DNA of 64,000 nucleotides from Trinickia fusca (GCF_003628145.1 NZ_RBZV01000004.1:420998-484997), one strand, 5' to 3'; positions 34,371 through 43,536 are shown, numbered from the stretch's first letter. Program-made: numbers and translations. The notes: generated by a model not told the origin, from the sequence alone.

Positions 34371-35897
34371 GTGATCCGGTCCTTCTGGGAGAGCCTCGGC
34401 CGCGGCGCACGCGTGGGCCTCGTGAGCGGCGTCATCGTGATTGCGGCGGCGACGACCGTCGGCGGCTACTGGCTCATGCGTACCGACTACCAGGTGCTGT
34501 TCGCCGACCTCGGCACGCAGGATGCGGCCGCGATGGTGGCCGAGCTCGACAAGCTCAAGGTCCCATACGTGCTCGCCGACAACGGCGCGTCGATCCTCGT
34601 CGACAAGGCTGCCGTCTACAAGACTCGCCTGAAGCTGATGGGCGGCGATCTGCCGCTGCACGGCGCGGTCGGCTTCGAGCTGTTCAACAACAGCGACTTC
34701 GGCATGACCGAGTTCGCGCAGAAGATCAACTATCAGCGTGCGCTGCAAGGCGAGCTCACGCGGACGATCCTCGCACTCGACGAGATCCGCGATGCGCGCG
34801 TGCTGCTCGCGCTGCCGGAGCAGGGCTTGTTCAAGCAGGCGAGCGGCAAGGCCAAGGCGTCGATCACGCTGACGATGCGTTCGGGCGCGACGCTCACGAA
34901 CGATCAGGTGACGGGCATTCAGCGCCTCGTGTCGGCCTCCGTGCCCGGCATCGATGCGCAGAACGTGACGATCGTCGATCAGACGGGTATCGCGCTGACG
35001 CGGCCGACGGGCACCGACGCCGAGTTCGATAGCGGCGCGAGCCGGCTCGATCTGAAGAAGGACACCGAGACGTATCTGTCGCGCAAGGTCGGGCTCGTGC
35101 TCGATCGCGCGCTCGGTCCGGGCCAGGGGCTCGCGAGTGTCGACGTCTCGCTGAACATGGATCGCATTCAGGCCACGACCGAAGACGTCGTGCCGGCCGC
35201 GGGACGGCCTGGTGCCGCGCAGGCCGGCGTCATGGTGCACGAGCGCGAGTCGCAGCACGACACCGGCGCGCCGCTCGACACCAAGACCGTGGCTGCCTAT
35301 AACGGCGCGGCGCAAGGCGGGAGCAGCCAGCGTGAAGTCGATTACGCCGTGGGCCGGCGTGTCGAGCAGGTCGTCAGCCAGCCCGGGTCGATCCGGCGCA
35401 TTCAGGTGGCAGTCGTCGTGCGCCGCGCGCTCGATTCCAATCAACAGGACCAGATTCGACGCATGGTGGCGGCGAGCGTCGGCGCGTCGGCCGATCGCGG
35501 CGACACCGTCGTCGTGCAGACGCTCGATGCGCTCAATGCACCGGCCGCTGCTTATGGTGTAACGCCGCCGATGGTGGCGCCGGCCGCTTCCGAGGCCGCA
35601 AGCACGGCGGTTGCGGTGGTGCCCGAGCCGGCGTCGGCAGGGCTGAATCGCACGCCGGGCAGTACCAGGCTGACGCCGTGGTTCATCGGCTTCGCCCTTT
35701 GCGTGCTGGCCGCACTCGCGAGCTTTCTCGTACGTCGTCGGCCGTCGGTCGGCGATGCGCGCGCCGCTCGCCCGGGCAGTGACGCAAGCGCGGCTTCGCG
35801 CGCGTTGACCGACGACGAACGGCGCGCCGCGCTCGCACAGGTCGAAGCCTGGTTGCGCGGCGAGCACGTTGCGTCTTCGACGCGGGAGCTGTCATGA
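34371..35897 (+). CDS. fliF: MS-ring protein FliF
   Basis: A 508-residue inner-membrane ring protein starting at GTG. N-terminal membrane helix (VGLVSGVIVIAAATTVGGYW), the YscJ/FliF domain (DYQVLFADLGTQDAAAMVAELDK and YQRALQGELTRTI), the FliF C-terminal periplasmic domain and a second membrane helix (TPWFIGFALCVLAALASFLV). The cytoplasmic tail after the second helix is about 45 residues and ends in a helical LTDDERRAALAQVEAWLR, the region that normally binds FliG. It overlaps the short fliG-like gene by 4 bases. Confidence 0.95.
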   Translation: MIRSFWESLGRGARVGLVSGVIVIAAATTVGGYWLMRTDYQVLFADLGTQDAAAMVAELDKLKVPYVLADNGASILVDKAAVYKTRLKLMGGDLPLHGAVGFELFNNSDFGMTEFAQKINYQRALQGELTRTILALDEIRDARVLLALPEQGLFKQASGKAKASITLTMRSGATLTNDQVTGIQRLVSASVPGIDAQNVTIVDQTGIALTRPTGTDAEFDSGASRLDLKKDTETYLSRKVGLVLDRALGPGQGLASVDVSLNMDRIQATTEDVVPAAGRPGAAQAGVMVHERESQHDTGAPLDTKTVAAYNGAAQGGSSQREVDYAVGRRVEQVVSQPGSIRRIQVAVVVRRALDSNQQDQIRRMVAASVGASADRGDTVVVQTLDALNAPAAAYGVTPPMVAPAASEAASTAVAVVPEPASAGLNRTPGSTRLTPWFIGFALCVLAALASFLVRRRPSVGDARAARPGSDASAASRALTDDERRAALAQVEAWLRGEHVASSTRELS

Positions 35898-36553
35898 GCA
35901 CGCCGCACGCGCCCCGCCTCGGCACGGCCGATCCGGTGCCGCCTGCGCAGCGTAAGGCGGCGCTGCTGCTGCTTGCGTTGCAGCCAGCCGATCGTGCGTG
36001 GCTGCTCGAGCAACTGCCGGGTGCCGAGCGTGCCTCGCTGCTGTCGTTGCTCGATGAGTTGAACGCGCTCGGCATTCCCGCCGATCGCTCGCTCGTGAAC
36101 GCCGTGTTGGCGTTGCCGGCCGATGCGGCGCTGGCCGGTGCCATTGCGCCCGTGTCGTCGCCAACATCGCCGCAGTTGCGCGCGCTCGATCGTGCCGATC
36201 CTGCCCGGCTTGCCGCGGTGTTGCGGGATGAGCCGGCCGGACTGATCGCGCAGCTGGTGCGCGCGCGCGCCTGGCCGTGGCGCGATGCGCTGCTCGAGGC
36301 CCTGGGGCCCGTCAAACGTCGCCAGATCGACGACATGCTGAAAACGCAGCGCGACATGCCGGCCGCCCACACGGCACCGGCGCTGCAAGCCGCCTTGCTG
36401 ACGACGCTCGTTGCGCGGCTCGCCGCTCGAGTCGATGTCGATGCCGAGCCTGCGGCACGCGCGTTTGCGTCGGCGGGTTCGAGTCTGTTCGAGCGGGTTG
36501 GGGCACACGCGCGGCGCGCGTTGCCGACGCCGCTGCGCTTTCCGAGGAGTTGA
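35894..36553 (+). CDS. Short FliG-like motor-switch protein
   Basis: Only 219 residues where FliG is normally about 330. The start (QRKAALLLLALQPADRAWLL, then LPGAERASLLSLLDELNALG) matches the FliG N-terminal domain that sits on FliF. The segment LRALDRADPARLAAVLRDEP...LLEALGPVKRRQIDDML resembles the FliG C-terminal helices. The middle domain that carries the FliM-binding EHPQT/GGxG elements is missing, and so are most of the charged torque-helix residues. Position between fliF and fliH fixes the slot. No frameshift explains the length: the frame is open and overlaps its neighbours normally. It is either a minimal non-torque adaptor or a strongly diverged FliG. Confidence 0.65.
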   Translation: MSTPHAPRLGTADPVPPAQRKAALLLLALQPADRAWLLEQLPGAERASLLSLLDELNALGIPADRSLVNAVLALPADAALAGAIAPVSSPTSPQLRALDRADPARLAAVLRDEPAGLIAQLVRARAWPWRDALLEALGPVKRRQIDDMLKTQRDMPAAHTAPALQAALLTTLVARLAARVDVDAEPAARAFASAGSSLFERVGAHARRALPTPLRFPRS

Positions 36554-36556
36554 CCG

Positions 36557-37540
36557 ATGCAGCCGAGCACATCGAACGAAACGCTGTCGCAATCGCGCGC
36601 GCTTGATGCCGCTGGTGGCGCTAGCGCGTCGCTGTTGCGCGATGTCGCATTCGTGACACAGCCGCGGACGCTGACGCGGCCGGGCGCGTCACAGTCGACG
36701 ATCGCCACGCAGGCGACGGCGACGGAACGCCCGCGCGAGGCCGCGGTTGCCACCACGACGCCATCGCCGAGCGAATCGATGCCGCTGGCTTCGGCTTCGG
36801 CATCGAACCCGGTCTTATCCGCCGACGATGAAGAAGCGTTGATGGTGGCCGGCTATCGCGACGGTTTTGCCGCGGGCCGCGAGGACGGGCTCGCCGCAGG
36901 GCGCCGCGAAGGTCATGAGCTCGGCGCGCAGCAGGGCTATCAGGACGGCATGCAACGTGGCATACAAGCGGCCCGCGAACAGGCGGCCAACGCATTACGG
37001 GAAGAACAGGAGGCGGCCCAGCGCGTCGTCGCGGAACGTCTGGCGATGCTCGACGGCCTGCTCGCGGCATTGCCCCAGCAGATCACCGAGCGGCTCGACG
37101 CCGCAGAGGACGACATGGTCGCGCTCTGTCATGCCGTCGTTTGCCGTGTGTTCGGTGACGCGCTCGTGAGCGGCCAAGGCATTGCGCATCTCGTGCGTCA
37201 GGCTGTGGTGACTTGTTGCGGCGATACGGCTGCAAGCGGGGGCGCCGGGGGCGCGGGGCTGGTGGCCGTGCACGTTCACCCACAAGAGCTCGCACGTTTG
37301 CAGAACGATCCGATGCTGGCGGCGTGGCTCGCCCCCCGTCTGGCAGCCTCGGGCAATGCCGACCCTGGCGCGCTGTGGGTGGCCGACGAAAGTGTCGGCC
37401 GTGGCGGCTGCGTCGTGCGTTCCTCCGAAGGCAGCCTCGATGCACGGCTTGCCACGCAGCTTGCTGCGCTGACCGATTGGTTCGCGGGCGGGCGCCGCGC
37501 GGCCGCAGTCGCACCGCATCCGACGGGGGCCCCGCGATGA
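36557..37540 (+). CDS. fliH: Flagellar export ATPase regulator FliH
   Basis: A 327-residue cytoplasmic stator of the FliI ATPase. The N-terminal 95 residues are a low-complexity Ser/Thr/Ala tail, longer than usual. They are followed by the diagnostic GxxxG repeat helix (GYRDGFAAGREDGLAAGRREGHELG, outline) and a coiled coil. The C-terminal domain (LDAAEDDMVALCHAVVCRVFGD, then VHPQELARLQND) binds the FliI N-terminus. It overlaps fliI by 4 bases. Confidence 0.88.
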   Translation: MQPSTSNETLSQSRALDAAGGASASLLRDVAFVTQPRTLTRPGASQSTIATQATATERPREAAVATTTPSPSESMPLASASASNPVLSADDEEALMVAGYRDGFAAGREDGLAAGRREGHELGAQQGYQDGMQRGIQAAREQAANALREEQEAAQRVVAERLAMLDGLLAALPQQITERLDAAEDDMVALCHAVVCRVFGDALVSGQGIAHLVRQAVVTCCGDTAASGGAGGAGLVAVHVHPQELARLQNDPMLAAWLAPRLAASGNADPGALWVADESVGRGGCVVRSSEGSLDARLATQLAALTDWFAGGRRAAAVAPHPTGAPR

Positions 37541-39021
37541 GCCGCCTCGCCCGCTTGCGCAGCACGCTCGACGACGTCGAGCTCACGCGCCGCACGGGCG
37601 TCGTGCGCCGCATGCGTGGGCTCGCGATCGAGTCGCAAGGGCCGCGTGCGCGCGTCGGCGAGCTGTGCGCCGTGTTGCCGCCCGCAAGCGAGGCGGCGCA
37701 AGGAGCACAGGCTTCGCTCGGTGGCGGATCGGCTGCTTTTCGTCTGTTCGACTCGCACGCGCAAGCGGACGCGCATTCGCACGAAGGCCACAACGCTGGG
37801 TCGCACGCCGGCTCGGTACCGGTGCTTGCCGAAGTCGTCGGCGTGCAGCCGGGTCACGTCACGTTGATGCCGTACGGCACGATGCATGGCCTGGCCGCGG
37901 GCAGCACCGTGCTCGCGCTGGGGCGACGTTCGACGATCGGCGTCGGCGACGAACTGCTCGGGCGCGTCATCGATTGTTTCGGGCGTCCGCTCGACGGACG
38001 CGAGGCCCCCCTCACCACCGCGACACGACCGATCGAAGGCGTGCCGATGAACCCGCTGCATCGGCCGCGCATCACGCGCGTGCTCGAGACGGGCATCCGT
38101 GCGATCGACGGCCTGCTCACGCTCGGGCAAGGGCAGCGTGTGGGGATTTTCGCAGGCAGCGGTGTCGGCAAGAGCACGCTGCTCGGCATGATCGCGAAGC
38201 ACGTGAAGGCCGACGTCAACGTGATCGCACTGATCGGCGAGCGCGGCCGCGAGGTACGCGAGTTCATCGACAAGCAGCTCGGCGAAGAGGGCTTGCGGCG
38301 CTCGGTGGTCGTCGTGGCGACGGCCGATCAGCCGGCGCTCGCACGTGCACGCGCCGCGCATGCCGCGCTGGCGATTGCCGAACACTTTCGCGACGAGGGC
38401 AAGCAGGTCTTGCTGACGATGGACTCGATCACACGCCTGGCGATGGCCCGCCGCGAGATCGGCCTCGCGGCGGGCGAGCCGCCGACCGCGCGCGGCTATA
38501 CGCCTTCCGTGTTCGCCGAGCTGCCCCAGCTGTGCGAGCGTTGCGGCACCGCACGTTCGGGCGGCGCGATCACGGCGCTGCTGACGGTGCTCGTCGAAGG
38601 CGACGATTTCAATGAACCGGTCTCGGACGCTTTGCGCGCGATCCTCGATGGCCACATCGTGCTCACGCGGCGTCTCGCGCATGAGGGGCAGTATCCGGCC
38701 ATCGACGTGCTCAAGAGCGCAAGCCGTCTGCTGCCCGATCTGACGCTGGACGCCGAGCGCAACACGATCAGGGAAGCCGTGCGCGTGCTCGCGATGATCG
38801 AGCGCAATCACCAGATGATCGAGCTCGGCGCTTATGAAGCGGGCACGAACCCCGAGCTCGACGCGGCGCTCGCGCGCAGGCCGGCACTGCAAACGTGGCT
38901 TGCTCAGACCGAAGGCGGTATGGCGCGCGGCGAAGCGCTGCGTCAGCTCGCTCAGGCGCTCGGTACGGCCGGTACGCCCAGCATGACGCAGGCCGCTCGC
39001 ACGAAGGGGAGCGCCGCATGA
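37537..39021 (+). CDS. fliI: Flagellum-specific export ATPase FliI
   Basis: A 494-residue ATPase of the FliI/F1-beta type. Walker A GSGVGKST (in FAGSGVGKSTLLGMI), EALIGERGREVREF-type motif (VIALIGERGREVREFI) and Walker B LLTMDSITRLAMARREIG are intact, followed by GEPPTARGYTPSVFAELP. It is about 40 residues longer than usual because of an insert at about residues 60-95 that contains six histidines (from SHAQADAHSHEGHN to SHAG) within the N-terminal beta-barrel. The start at 37537 overlaps the fliH stop; the longer frame from 37213 lies inside fliH. Confidence 0.95.
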   Translation: MSRLARLRSTLDDVELTRRTGVVRRMRGLAIESQGPRARVGELCAVLPPASEAAQGAQASLGGGSAAFRLFDSHAQADAHSHEGHNAGSHAGSVPVLAEVVGVQPGHVTLMPYGTMHGLAAGSTVLALGRRSTIGVGDELLGRVIDCFGRPLDGREAPLTTATRPIEGVPMNPLHRPRITRVLETGIRAIDGLLTLGQGQRVGIFAGSGVGKSTLLGMIAKHVKADVNVIALIGERGREVREFIDKQLGEEGLRRSVVVVATADQPALARARAAHAALAIAEHFRDEGKQVLLTMDSITRLAMARREIGLAAGEPPTARGYTPSVFAELPQLCERCGTARSGGAITALLTVLVEGDDFNEPVSDALRAILDGHIVLTRRLAHEGQYPAIDVLKSASRLLPDLTLDAERNTIREAVRVLAMIERNHQMIELGAYEAGTNPELDAALARRPALQTWLAQTEGGMARGEALRQLAQALGTAGTPSMTQAARTKGSAA

Positions 39022-39521
39022 CGGTCGATCTGCGCGCCTTCGACTACGGACTCGAGCCGCTGCGGCGACAGCGCCAATGGCAGCTCGATGCGGTCCGTGC
39101 GCGTCTGGCGCGCGCGCAGCACGCGATTCGCGAAGCCGAGGCGGCCCTCGCCGCACAGCAGGACCATCATCGCGCGCAGTGCGATTTGCTGACACGTGCC
39201 TCGCTGCGCACGCTCGATCTGGCCACCCGCCGGCCGATGCTCGAATGGCTCGCGCAATCGCACGCAGCACTCGCGCAAGCCGAGGCCGACCTGACGACAT
39301 TGCGCGACGACGCCCGGCGCATCGCGCTCGATTGCGCGGTTGCCGAACAGCGGCTCGAACTCATCGAGCGTCATCGCAGCGAGTGCCTGGCGCAGTTCGC
39401 GCAGGAAAGCCAAGCGCGGCAGGCCGCCGAAGCCGATCGCGATTGGCTCTCGCGCGAGGCGCAAGGTCATGCGTTCACACCCTCGCCGTCTCTGCCCGAG
39501 CGGCGGGAGGCCAGCCGATGA
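39018..39521 (+). CDS. fliJ: FliJ-like export chaperone-escort protein
   Basis: A 167-residue, almost wholly helical coiled-coil protein rich in Ala, Arg, Gln and Glu (LEPLRRQRQWQLDAVRARLARAQ, then AQAEADLTTLRDDARRIALDCAVAEQRLELIERHR; outlines). Length, composition and position directly after fliI identify FliJ, the central stalk of the export ATPase; sequence identity in this family is always low. It overlaps fliI and the next gene by 4 bases each. Confidence 0.8.
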   Translation: MTVDLRAFDYGLEPLRRQRQWQLDAVRARLARAQHAIREAEAALAAQQDHHRAQCDLLTRASLRTLDLATRRPMLEWLAQSHAALAQAEADLTTLRDDARRIALDCAVAEQRLELIERHRSECLAQFAQESQARQAAEADRDWLSREAQGHAFTPSPSLPERREASR

Positions 39522-40408
39522 GCGCGCAGATCAACCTGGGGCTCGCGCAATGGGTGGCGCTCGGCGATCCGGTGCGGCGCACGGCAGCGGGCGAGTACAC
39601 CGCCGCCAATGAGCGCAGCGTCGCCGAGCACGATCTCGTCTGGCGGCAAACGATGGAGCAAGCCGAGCTCGAGGGATGGTTCAAGCCGGCAGAGCCTGCC
39701 GCACGCGAGATGCCCACCGCGCCGGCCCAGCTTCCGATGCGGATGGCGCAGCAGTCGGCGTACACGAGCGCGGCCGGGACATCGATGCCTGCCGCAGGCG
39801 GCTGGCCCGCCAACCGTACGAGCGCGTCGCCGTTCGCCGATGCCGCGCAACGCTATGCGCTCGCCAGCGTGCCGGGCGTGCGGACTGCGACAGGCGCTGC
39901 GGTTCCGTCGAGTGCGATGCGCGAGTCTGTTGCGCCGTCGGTAAGCCAGCCCTCATCGGAGGAGCCGATGAGCATCGCATCCGCCCGCATGCCAATGCCT
40001 TCACTGGTGGCATTGCGTGAAAGTCTTGCCCACATCGCCGACATCGAATTGACGCAAGTCCCCGATGCGAGTGACCGCACGTCGAGCGCAGAGCATCTTG
40101 CGTCGACCCTGCCCCCGAGCATCGGCAGCGACGCCGAAGACCCACCCGCCGTGCGTCTGCACGCCGAATGGTCGGCCGACGGCGTACGCGTATGGCTCGG
40201 CGCCGATCGTGGAGAGCCGGTGCCGCTCGCCGCGCTCGTGAACGGCTTGCACAGCTGGCTGGCCGGACAGCGCACGCGACTGCTCAGCGTCGTCTGCAAC
40301 GGTCGGCTCGTCTGGCCAGCGCCGGCCGCCGACGCGGCGCACAGGCGCGAGGCCGCTTCGTTCGACTCATCGATTCAACCTGACACTGACACCAAGGACG
40401 CTCCATGA
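39518..40408 (+). CDS. Flagellar protein of unknown type in the fliK (hook-length control) slot
   Basis: A 296-residue protein I cannot place by similarity. The N-terminal two thirds are disordered-looking, rich in Ala, Pro, Ser and Met, as in secreted FliK ruler proteins. The last 100 residues form a compact domain with strands (VRLHAEWSADGVRVWLGADR, RTRLLSVVCNGRLVWPAP) that could be the analogue of the FlhB-contacting FliK C-domain. Its place between fliJ and flgD, overlapping both, is where fliK sits in many clusters. No recognisable FliK C-terminal motif is present, so the role is inferred from position and architecture only. Confidence 0.5.
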   Translation: MSAQINLGLAQWVALGDPVRRTAAGEYTAANERSVAEHDLVWRQTMEQAELEGWFKPAEPAAREMPTAPAQLPMRMAQQSAYTSAAGTSMPAAGGWPANRTSASPFADAAQRYALASVPGVRTATGAAVPSSAMRESVAPSVSQPSSEEPMSIASARMPMPSLVALRESLAHIADIELTQVPDASDRTSSAEHLASTLPPSIGSDAEDPPAVRLHAEWSADGVRVWLGADRGEPVPLAALVNGLHSWLAGQRTRLLSVVCNGRLVWPAPAADAAHRREAASFDSSIQPDTDTKDAP

Positions 40409-40803
40409 CTATCAGCACAGTGACCGGCCCGACCGGTGCGCCGGCAGCATCGGGACTGAACATGCAGGACTTCCTGAAGGTGCTGCTCACGCAGCTCACC
40501 TATCAGGATCCGCTCAAGCCGATGGACAACGAACAGTTCATGGCGCAGATCGCGCAGTTCACGACGTTGCAGCAGACGCAGCAGATGAACTCGAACATCG
40601 AGCAGCTGCTGACGAATCAGGCGTCGTTGCAGTCGGTGGGCCTGATCGGGCGCACCGTCGATCTGCAGACGGCGGCGGGTGCCGTGACGGGTACGGTGAC
40701 GGCGCTGTCGTTCGCGAGCGGCTCGCCGCAATTGACGGTGAAGACGACGAGCGGCTCGACGTTGGCGAACGTCGGTCTGAGCCAAGTCACGACGGTGCAC
40801 TGA
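40405..40803 (+). CDS. flgD: Hook-cap protein FlgD (short form)
   Basis: A 132-residue protein containing the whole conserved FlgD N-terminal region: MQDFLKVLLTQLTYQDPLKPMDNEQFMAQIAQFTTLQQ (outline) followed by ASLQSVGLIGRTV. It lacks the FN3/Tudor-like C-terminal domains present in the about 230-residue enteric form, keeping only a short beta segment. Similar short forms occur elsewhere and are considered functional cap proteins for hook growth. It is followed by flgE. Confidence 0.92.
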   Translation: MTISTVTGPTGAPAASGLNMQDFLKVLLTQLTYQDPLKPMDNEQFMAQIAQFTTLQQTQQMNSNIEQLLTNQASLQSVGLIGRTVDLQTAAGAVTGTVTALSFASGSPQLTVKTTSGSTLANVGLSQVTTVH

Positions 40804-40832
40804 GCGCATCGCCAATCTTCGAAGGAGTATCG

Positions 40833-42008
40833 ATGCTCGATTCCATCTTCATCGCGATGAGCGGCCTGACCGGGTACGAGAAGGGCCTGCGCGTGATCTC
40901 GAACGACACGGCCAACCTGAACACGCCCGGCTATAAAGGCGCGAGTCTGCAGTTTGCCGACATGTTCTACTCGAGCGGCAACCTGGCCGGCGGCAGCGGG
41001 GGCCAATACGGCTATGGGCTGACCACGCTCGGCACGCGGCTCGATCTGAAGCAGGGCGACCTGCAGAACACGGGCAACGATCTCGACGCGGCCGTGGACG
41101 GGCAAGGCCTGTTCCTGCTGCGCGACGGCGCGGGCAACGTGCACGGCTCGCGCGCGGGCCAGTTCAAGTTCGACAACACGGGTACGCTGGTTTCGAGCGC
41201 AACGGGCGAGACGGTGCTCGGGCTCGACGGCAGCGGCAATCTCGTGCCGATTCAGCTGGGCGCGCTGAAGGTCAGCGCGGCGAAGGCCTCGACGCGCCTC
41301 ACCTTCTCGGGCAACCTGTCGAGTACGACGACGACGCAAACCGTAAGCGGCCTCACGGTCATCGACAAGACCGGCAGCTCGCATTCGCTGTCGGCGCGTT
41401 TCGACGCGGTGAGCGGCTCGCCGGGCAACTGGACGGTGACCGTGCTCGACGGCGCCAACACCGTGGGCACGGGCAAGCTCGCCTTCATCAGCAGCCAGCC
41501 CGACCCGGCCAACAACAGCGTCACGATCAATTACACGCCGAGCGGCGGCCAAGCCATGCCGCTGACGCTCGACTTCTCGAGCAACGTCACGTCGTACGAC
41601 TCGGGCAGCCAGTCGAGCCTCGCCGTGGCCTCGCAAGACGGTTACGGCGCCGGCGCGATGACGCGTGCGACGTTCGACCCGTCGGGCACACTGGCGCTGA
41701 CCTATTCGAACGGTCAATCGGCCAAGGGCCAGAGCCTGGCGCTCGGCGCGTACACGTCGCAAGACGCGCTGCAACCCGTGAACGGCAACGAGTTCGCGAT
41801 GGCACCCGGGCAGACCTGGCAGATAGGTGCGGCAGGCACGCAGGCCTTCGGCAAAGTGAAGGCAGGCATGATCGAAATCTCGAACGTCGATTTGTCGGCG
41901 GAGTTCAGCAACCTCGTGATCATGCAGCGCGGGTATCAGGCGTCGTCGCAAGTCGTATCGACCGCGAACGACATGCTGGCCCAGCTGTTCCAGATGCAAA
42001 GCAAATGA
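40833..42008 (+). CDS. flgE: Flagellar hook protein FlgE
   Basis: A 391-residue hook subunit. N-terminal D0 motif (SGLTGYEKGLRVISNDTANLNTPGYKG, outline), DLDAAVDGQGLFLLRDG and RAGQFKFDNTG. The C-terminal D0 motif is MIEISNVDLSAEFSNLVIMQRGYQASSQVV (outline). Between them is a variable beta-rich outer domain. The length is normal, so a hook should be made. GGAG-type ribosome site (GAAGGAG) upstream. It overlaps the fliM-like gene by 4 bases. Confidence 0.95.
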   Translation: MLDSIFIAMSGLTGYEKGLRVISNDTANLNTPGYKGASLQFADMFYSSGNLAGGSGGQYGYGLTTLGTRLDLKQGDLQNTGNDLDAAVDGQGLFLLRDGAGNVHGSRAGQFKFDNTGTLVSSATGETVLGLDGSGNLVPIQLGALKVSAAKASTRLTFSGNLSSTTTTQTVSGLTVIDKTGSSHSLSARFDAVSGSPGNWTVTVLDGANTVGTGKLAFISSQPDPANNSVTINYTPSGGQAMPLTLDFSSNVTSYDSGSQSSLAVASQDGYGAGAMTRATFDPSGTLALTYSNGQSAKGQSLALGAYTSQDALQPVNGNEFAMAPGQTWQIGAAGTQAFGKVKAGMIEISNVDLSAEFSNLVIMQRGYQASSQVVSTANDMLAQLFQMQSK

Positions 42009-43045
42009 GAATGACCGACGATCCGGCCCTGGCTATGCGCCGTCCGGCAGCGCGGCGCGCCACGCTGCTCTCGCCCGATGCTTCGGCTCGCGATGCGCGT
42101 GCGCTGCGCGCGTGGAGCGATGCCGAACGCGATTCGCTCGCACGCGCGCTTGCGCTTGCCGTGCAGCGGTGGGCTGCCGACTGGGGCGTAAGCCGCGTGC
42201 CCGCGCATGGCGTCGATGCGGGTGTGCGGTGCGTAGCGGCATCCGAGTGGGCGCGCGAGACGAACGCGGCGGTTCATGCGGCTGCACCCTGGCATAAGTT
42301 GGCGGCAGCCTCTGGCGTAGGCCGCCTCTGGTGGGCGCTCGAGCCCGCCTCGACGACGGTGCCGACGCGTCTGCAATCGGCGCGCGGCATGCTGCTCGCG
42401 CGACTGTTCGGCGCGGCCGCTGCGGTCGGTACCGCGGTGGGGGGCGATGCCACGTCCAGTATGGCCGCCGAGCTTGCCGACCAAGCGTGGACCGGTTGCC
42501 TGCGCGCGCTCGCAGCCGCGCTGTCATTCGACGCGGCGACGCTCGATGCCGAACCCGGAGCGGTACGCGATCCGGTGCCGGCAGACGCGCTGCAGCCGTG
42601 GTCCGGCTCGCTCGTCGTGATGCTGCCTTGGTGCGACGCGCAACTCGCTTTGCTGATCGACGGCGAATGCGCCGCGCGCTTTTTCAAGGTGCCGCCCGCA
42701 CGCGCGCCGCTCGCAGGCGAACGCACCAGCGCCAAGCCTGCTGCAACCGCTTCCGTGCCCGTGCTGCAAGCGGTGGCCGCGCAGCGGCTCACGCTCGATG
42801 TGGCCCTGGCGCCGTTCGATCTCGGGCTCGGTGCGCTGTCCGCGATGCGCGTCGGCGACGTGTTGCAGACCTCGCATCGGCTCGATGCGCCGCTCATCGT
42901 CCACACCGGCAACACCGCAGACGCCGGCAAAAGGCAGACGATTGCCGCCGCATTCCTGGGCCAGCGCGACGGACAGCGCGCCATCGAGCTGCAACGCAAC
43001 GCGGACGGCAGCGGCCACGGCAACGAACCGGCCGCACGGCGATAA
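42005..43045 (+). CDS. FliM/SctQ-like switch protein, diverged
   Basis: A 346-residue cytoplasmic protein. The C-terminal 80 residues form a SpoA (FliM/FliN C-terminal) domain: LQAVAAQRLTLDVALAPFDLGLGALSAMRVGDVLQTSHRL (outline) and AAFLGQRDGQRAIELQR. The N-terminal region is Ala/Arg-rich and lacks the LSQxEIDALL helix by which FliM binds phospho-CheY. I also see no GGxG motif of the FliM middle domain. It is therefore closer to injectisome SctQ proteins or to a chemotaxis-blind FliM. It stands upstream of fliN, 107 bases apart, in the position of fliM. Confidence 0.72.
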   Translation: MRMTDDPALAMRRPAARRATLLSPDASARDARALRAWSDAERDSLARALALAVQRWAADWGVSRVPAHGVDAGVRCVAASEWARETNAAVHAAAPWHKLAAASGVGRLWWALEPASTTVPTRLQSARGMLLARLFGAAAAVGTAVGGDATSSMAAELADQAWTGCLRALAAALSFDAATLDAEPGAVRDPVPADALQPWSGSLVVMLPWCDAQLALLIDGECAARFFKVPPARAPLAGERTSAKPAATASVPVLQAVAAQRLTLDVALAPFDLGLGALSAMRVGDVLQTSHRLDAPLIVHTGNTADAGKRQTIAAAFLGQRDGQRAIELQRNADGSGHGNEPAARR

Positions 43046-43152
43046 CGCCACGGTGCGTCCGGCATGCCGCGCGCATCGGCCCAAGCTGCCCAAAGCTGCC
43101 CAATACGACACGACAGATCCACCCGCTTGAACTGATTTTGAAGACCACGATC

Positions 43153-43518
43153 ATGGCCAACCACGACACGACGATGCCCGCTCAAGCCGACGCTCCGCGC
43201 GCGCAAGCACTTGCCTTCAGCGAGCTCGCCGATCCGCCGTCCGGCGCGCAGGCGTCCCTCATCGATGCCCACGCCGGCGTCGCGAACCCGCTGCACAACG
43301 TGAAGGCGCAATTGAGCGTGCACGTCGGCTCGGTCGCCGTCACTGTCGGCGAATTGCTCGGCGCCAAGGAGTCGCAGGTGCTGCGGCTCGATCGCGCCAT
43401 CGGCGAGCCGGTCGACGTGATGCTCGAAGGGCAGGTTGTCGCGCGTGGCGAACTCGTTGCCGTCGGCGAGCACTTCGGCGTGCGCATCACCGAACTGCCG
43501 GTGCCGCTCAACGTTTAA
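43153..43518 (+). CDS. fliN: Flagellar switch protein FliN
   Basis: A 121-residue protein with a variable N-terminal 50 residues and a typical SpoA domain (LSVHVGSVAVTVGELLGAKESQVLRLDRAIGEPVDVMLEGQVVARGEL, outline; then FGVRITEL). It forms the lower C-ring and docks FliH. Family length about 100-140. It is followed by fliO. Confidence 0.93.
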   Translation: MANHDTTMPAQADAPRAQALAFSELADPPSGAQASLIDAHAGVANPLHNVKAQLSVHVGSVAVTVGELLGAKESQVLRLDRAIGEPVDVMLEGQVVARGELVAVGEHFGVRITELPVPLNV

Positions 43519-43536
43519 GCCAGCCGCGAGCGAATC

